NCBI GenBank assembly: GCA_018903055.1
Contig: JAHIPW010000072.1
Coordinates: 1-15,692 of the forward strand
Source of the DNA: DRGV01 sp018903055 [NCBI: bacterium]
GTDB lineage: Bacteria; UBP18; UBA7526
Direction: 5' to 3'
Length of the DNA: 15,692 bases
Shown here: positions 15,399 through 15,692 of the stretch, one piece after another
How positions within the stretch are numbered: position 1 is the stretch's first letter
Layout of the letters: each line of letters starts with the position of its first letter
Made by a program: the position numbers and the translations under genes
Notes under the pieces: model-generated
Told to the model about the DNA's origin: nothing
Databases searched by the model: none
The model's input: only the letters and a program-made list of their open reading frames with translations

Positions 15399-15692
15399 AT
15401 GGCAAAGGCAAAGTTTGAGAGGAAGAAGCCCCATCTCAATGTGGGGACCATCGGACACGTGGACCATGGAAAGACCACTTTAGTGGCGGCCATGACCAAA
15501 GTCCTGGCCAAGCACAACCTGGCTAAGGAGATGAAGTTTGACGAGATCGATAATGCCCCGGAGGAAAAAGAGAGAGGCATCACCATCGCTACGGCCCACA
15601 TTGAGTATGAGACAGAAAAGAGACACTATGCCCACATAGACTGCCCGGGCCATGCGGACTACATAAAGAATATGATCACCGGCGCTGCCCAG
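15399..15692 (+). CDS. tuf: Elongation factor Tu, N-terminal part (partial)
   Basis: The first 98 codons of EF-Tu, cut by the right edge. [20 protein letters not shown] leads into the P-loop GHVDHGKTT (19-27). Switch I has [18 protein letters not shown], and G3 is DCPGH (81-85), followed by [13 protein letters not shown]. It delivers aminoacyl-tRNA. It ends the usual rpsL-rpsG-fusA-tuf order and is the second tuf gene here, in the same direction as the one ending at 211. The start is fixed by the family N-terminus and AAAGGAGGT at 15385-15393. Confidence 0.98.
   Translation, partial: MAKAKFERKKPHLNVGTIGHVDHGKTTLVAAMTKVLAKHNLAKEMKFDEIDNAPEEKERGITIATAHIEYETEKRHYAHIDCPGHADYIKNMITGAAQ

Overview
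This window is one co-directional (+ strand) bacterial transcription/translation supercluster. The order is tuf (3' end) - rpmG - tRNA-Trp - secE - nusG - rplK - rplA - rplJ - rplL - rpoBC (one fused gene) - rpsL - rpsG - fusA - tuf (5' end). It joins what many bacteria keep as separate tuf-secE-nusG, L11/beta and str operons. All proteins are clearly bacterial. The RNA polymerase carries a long insertion after the trigger loop (SI3 type), which points to a Gram-negative-type lineage. Arg codons are mostly AGG/AGA, and coding GC is middling but varies along the window. I cannot name the phylum. The style of the intergenic repeats is like that of uncultivated candidate-phylum genomes, but this is an impression and not evidence.

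The main discovery is that rpoB and rpoC form a single uninterrupted reading frame of 2622 codons. The junction (about 7963-8037) is a roughly 75-bp, GC-rich, strongly palindromic segment encoding a Pro/Ala/Gly-rich linker unlike anything in either subunit. Its apparent length is a multiple of three, it has imperfect inverted ends, and the rpoC start codon is missing just beyond it. This fits a palindromic mobile repeat that inserted between the two genes and fused them in frame. Both halves keep their catalytic and zinc-binding residues, so the product should work as a tethered beta-beta' subunit.

A second theme is the gaps. Almost every intergenic space over about 80 nt is filled by self-complementary, short-word repetitive DNA. 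Several families are present: purine/pyrimidine tracts (212-308, 459-578), ACGGAT words (659-708, 15301-15381), CAGTT/GGTTAG words forming 31-34 bp stems (1507-1572, 12025-12102), AGGCCTGA-type words (12516-12559) and AAATTC/CATTTG words (13058-13236). These tracts start at or within the stop codon of one gene and run to the ribosome binding site of the next. Four share an ending of the type CGAG(N)4AGYGAGGTAT, which in two cases supplies the Shine-Dalgarno. The repeats appear to have extended the C-termini of L11 and of the fused polymerase.

Protein-level oddities are a ~50-residue Lys/Glu-rich N-terminal extension on bL12, arginine at position 88 of uS12 (a residue known from streptomycin-resistant mutants), and a duplicated module in the beta part. 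Two tuf copies in direct orientation bracket the cluster. I saw no convincing intrinsic terminator (hairpin plus U-tract), consistent with long co-transcription.
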